Source: Liolophura sinensis (Eukaryota > Mollusca > Polyplacophora > Chitonida > Chitonidae). From it: a stretch of 64,000 nt of DNA. This document shows, in pieces, positions 61,509 to 64,000 of the stretch. Location of the stretch: the NCBI RefSeq assembly GCF_032854445.1, contig NC_088299.1:721001-785000 (forward strand), given 5' to 3'. The position numbers and the translations under genes were made by a program. The notes below the pieces were generated by a model. That model made no database searches and was not told where the DNA came from. It saw nothing but the letters and a program-made list of their open reading frames with translations. Each line of letters starts with the position of its first letter. Position 1 is the first letter of the stretch.

Positions 61509-64000
61509 TTAAGCTCTGCCGATATACTGTTGGAAACGCAGTAAAATCTTGTCTCCGTCCGCTGGATAGATGGCCTGAAGATCTGAAATACATAAGATAA
61601 TGATAATGTATGTCTTTTTCTTTTCTCTTTGTCACCTATACCTCCGCAGAACCTCTTACCTCAGTGCTTTTTCTCACTTCTGTCACAATTAAGCCCTTCC
61701 TCCCTGAAGTACTGGTACCTTGGTGTTTTCCCCAGTTGCCGTCATAATTAAAGTCCTTCTTCCCCGAGCTTATATAATACAATAAATATTGACTGAACAT
61801 AAAAATGCTGTATCTCGAACACTCAGGCAGGTTGATTCTCTTCAAAATTACATGACTGGACATTTTTTAAGTCAATGAAATAGTCAGACAGTTTGTTCAA
61901 GGATCTTGCCAAATGCCTCTTCTTGGACGGGTTTCACTCTCTGTGTTTTAATCTTTTATACTGTACTCCTGTGTATACCAGGTTTCTTCTGATGGGCTAA
62001 GCATCCCCAAGCCTTGGTCCGTTTGCACTGTTTTCAGGTTATTGTTGGTTAAATGTCATGACAACACAGCATTTTGATTAGCATCGCTTCATGATTTTCG
62101 TAAAGATATTATAAAACTTCCCAAAATCTACACCGCTGTAGCTAGGAATCTAAAATTTAGTATATGGTAGCAATGTGGGTCACGCGGTTTGCCGCCATAT
62201 TGAATTACAATATCAGAATAGAATTTGCTAAAATTTTAAATACAGAGTATACTGTTTGTTCAGATTTCTGACGCCAGATTTTAAGGTGAATGGGCTAAAC
62301 CAGATTTATCTATATTAGATACGAACTGTGGACCATAGCTCAGATTTCCCGACATTATTATTATTATTATTATTTTCACATAATGTGTTCCCTGGAAGTC
62401 AAGTAAGTAGGACATAATTTTACAAAAAAAAAAATTTGGCATCTAATTTTCGTTTACTGGAAGAGATGATAAATCATATGCAAACGATCTTAAGAAACAG
62501 AAAAGATACGTTGTCCGACAGTCTAAATAATCGCTGGAACTCCGACATCACTGCTTAAGCTTTATTTTACTGTTGCAAGGCGGTGTCTAAATTGCTGCAT
62601 GTATCATTTAAAGATTTACATGAACAGTTAGAATATAAAATCATTACTGAGTTAATCCGACAGGAGGCCGTATTTTACCGCTTACGGTGTGACCATTTGC
62701 CAACTATCACAATGTTGTCGCAGGCAGTGCTCCGGTTTTACTATGTGCTATCGTCTTTATAGTGGTATAAAGACCTACCCGGTGGTTCTATGGGAAATCC
62801 ACCGCTCCAGATCATCCATAAGGTTCGGTTAGCGTAGTCTCCTTTCACGTCATTGATGGAGGTCAGGAATTCTCCGTACGGTGGGATCATTGTTGTTTTA
62901 TACCTGTAAATTGAGAGATTTTGTCATTTGCGGAAAACTTCCAGCCATTTGAGCTCAGCTTTCGGTGGGAAAACATTTTGGTCATTTGAGCTACATTTTA
63001 GCAGGGAATGAAGACTTTGGACATTTGAGATGAGTTTCGGGTGGGAAAGAGGTTCAGCCATTCCGTCAATTTAAGATAAACAGCCCAAAAAAGAGTGTTA
63101 TGTTTAATGTTTCTGAGTTGTCCTTAATCTTGCAGATTTCAAACTGTCAAATGACATGGTCTTAGCCCATTTGTAAGCAGGGTGTAAGCAACGAAGCATG
63201 TCATCAAGCAAACCAAAAGTTTGACAGTAAGGGTTAAATTACTATAGGCAAGTCCAAAAGACTAAACGTTTATAACTGTATTCTCATATATCTTACGTGA
63301 AGTTTCTCTCCTTGCCAGCAGCCATGAGGAGAAGGTACGCTAGTGGAAGTCGTGGCACGTGCAAGTCTACGTCATACCGGAAGGGCGGGTCCTGTATCTT
63401 GTTCTCGATTTGGATAGTCACGTTAACTCGCGAGATGTAGCAGCCTGTGGATACTAAAATCATAAAGGTGATATAAATATGCTTCAGTCCAGTCCTTGAG
63501 CAAAAATATTGTGCTGTTGTGTTTTCATTTTTGTGGAGTAACTAGTTTGTGATCTATTCAGACGATGAATAACCTATATTTGAGGTATAAAGTCTTGAGA
63601 TGAGCGAATGCAAGGCTATTCGCAATTCTGTGATTACAGAGCACGACCAGATTTGTTGGTTATCAGAACTACCAAGTGACAATACTTCACGTATACAGCT
63701 GAGCGTTTGTGCGTTTTGGTGGAACCGCCTTGCTAGTCACATAAAACTAGGCATATATTGATTCCGTAATGAAACAGTAGTCAAAACGGTATATTAGTGC
63801 TTAATCAGAATCGTGTAAAGCTTTGTCCACTCTTGTCCTTAGCGGTCCCTCGTGCTCTCAGGGGTCACATATGGCATATACAGAAGCCGTAGTCTTACCA
63901 TTGGCAGCAGTCAGCCTCTGGCCACACTGGACCTTCTCGGCGTAGTCACATAGTCGGTTTTCGTCATCGTACAACTGACCATCGTAACAGCTGTAGTACT
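61509..64000 (-). CDS. Secreted-type protein with CBM14 chitin-binding and DUF4430 domains (3' part)
   Basis: Minus-strand exons, in order, are 63899-64000 (continuing off the edge), 63297-63444, 62779-62903 and 61509-61582 with the TAA stop. Junction phases agree. The first exon encodes the end of a type-2 chitin-binding (peritrophin-A, CBM14) domain: CYDGQLYDDENRLCDYAEKVQC. The next three encode a DUF4430 domain of the type found at the C-terminus of transcobalamin and intrinsic factor and in many invertebrate secreted proteins: NVTIQIEN, LLLMAAGKERNF, EFLTSINDV, LWMIWSGG and AIYPADGDKILLRF. For the 63297 exon an alternative acceptor nine bases upstream (start 63453) is also in frame and would add three residues. 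The 5' exons, and hence any signal peptide, lie outside the window. A chitin-rich extracellular matrix is a reasonable location, but the function of the combination is unknown to me. Confidence 0.85.
62353..62374. repeat. (ATT)n microsatellite
   Basis: About seven uninterrupted att units inside the last-but-one region of the CBM14-DUF4430 gene (intron between 61582 and 62779). Confidence 0.85.

Overview
The window is eukaryotic nuclear DNA. It is AT-rich, its genes are split by GT-AG introns, and it is dense in SINEs, foldback elements and minisatellites. The gene content (a CBM39-GH16 beta-glucan protein, TMEM231, FAAP24 and a CBM14-DUF4430 secreted protein) and the two tRNA-derived SINE families point to a marine invertebrate. 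A lophotrochozoan, probably a mollusc, is most likely. That placement is inference; nothing in the window fixes the species.

Layout. 1-13.2 kb holds no gene I can support. It contains two diverged copies of an unclassified repeat of about 1.4-1.6 kb (a third fragment lies at 8.3 kb), a 20-bp minisatellite, a 46-bp tandem repeat and a decayed Ty3/gypsy retrotransposon with a SINE nested in its integrase. 13276-23048 (+) is a complete 12-exon gene for a secreted CBM39+GH16 protein of the beta-1,3-glucan-binding/glucanase family with its catalytic residues intact. 27146-35603 (+) is a complete 7-exon TMEM231 gene (ciliary transition zone). 38112-50348 (-) is a complete 6-exon FAAP24 gene (Fanconi anaemia core complex), convergent with TMEM231. 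Its introns carry four different tandem arrays and a large inverted repeat. 50.3-61.5 kb is intergenic with SINEs and minisatellites. 61509-64000 (-) is the 3' part of a gene for a secreted protein with a chitin-binding peritrophin (CBM14) domain followed by a DUF4430 (transcobalamin-C-like) domain; it runs off the right edge.

The four genes have unrelated roles (glucan recognition, cilium, DNA repair, chitin binding), so this is an ordinary eukaryotic neighbourhood rather than a functional cluster. I reconstructed every exon from splice sites, codon phase and protein similarity recognised by eye; no alignment software was used. I found no new multi-gene system. The more unusual signals are structural: a 34-bp micro-inversion between two repeat copies, an eight-unit higher-order pattern in a 62-bp satellite, tandem copies of a FAAP24 exon edge carrying decoy 5' splice sites, a TTAA-flanked MITE family with copies in introns of two genes, and several long interrupted inverted repeats.
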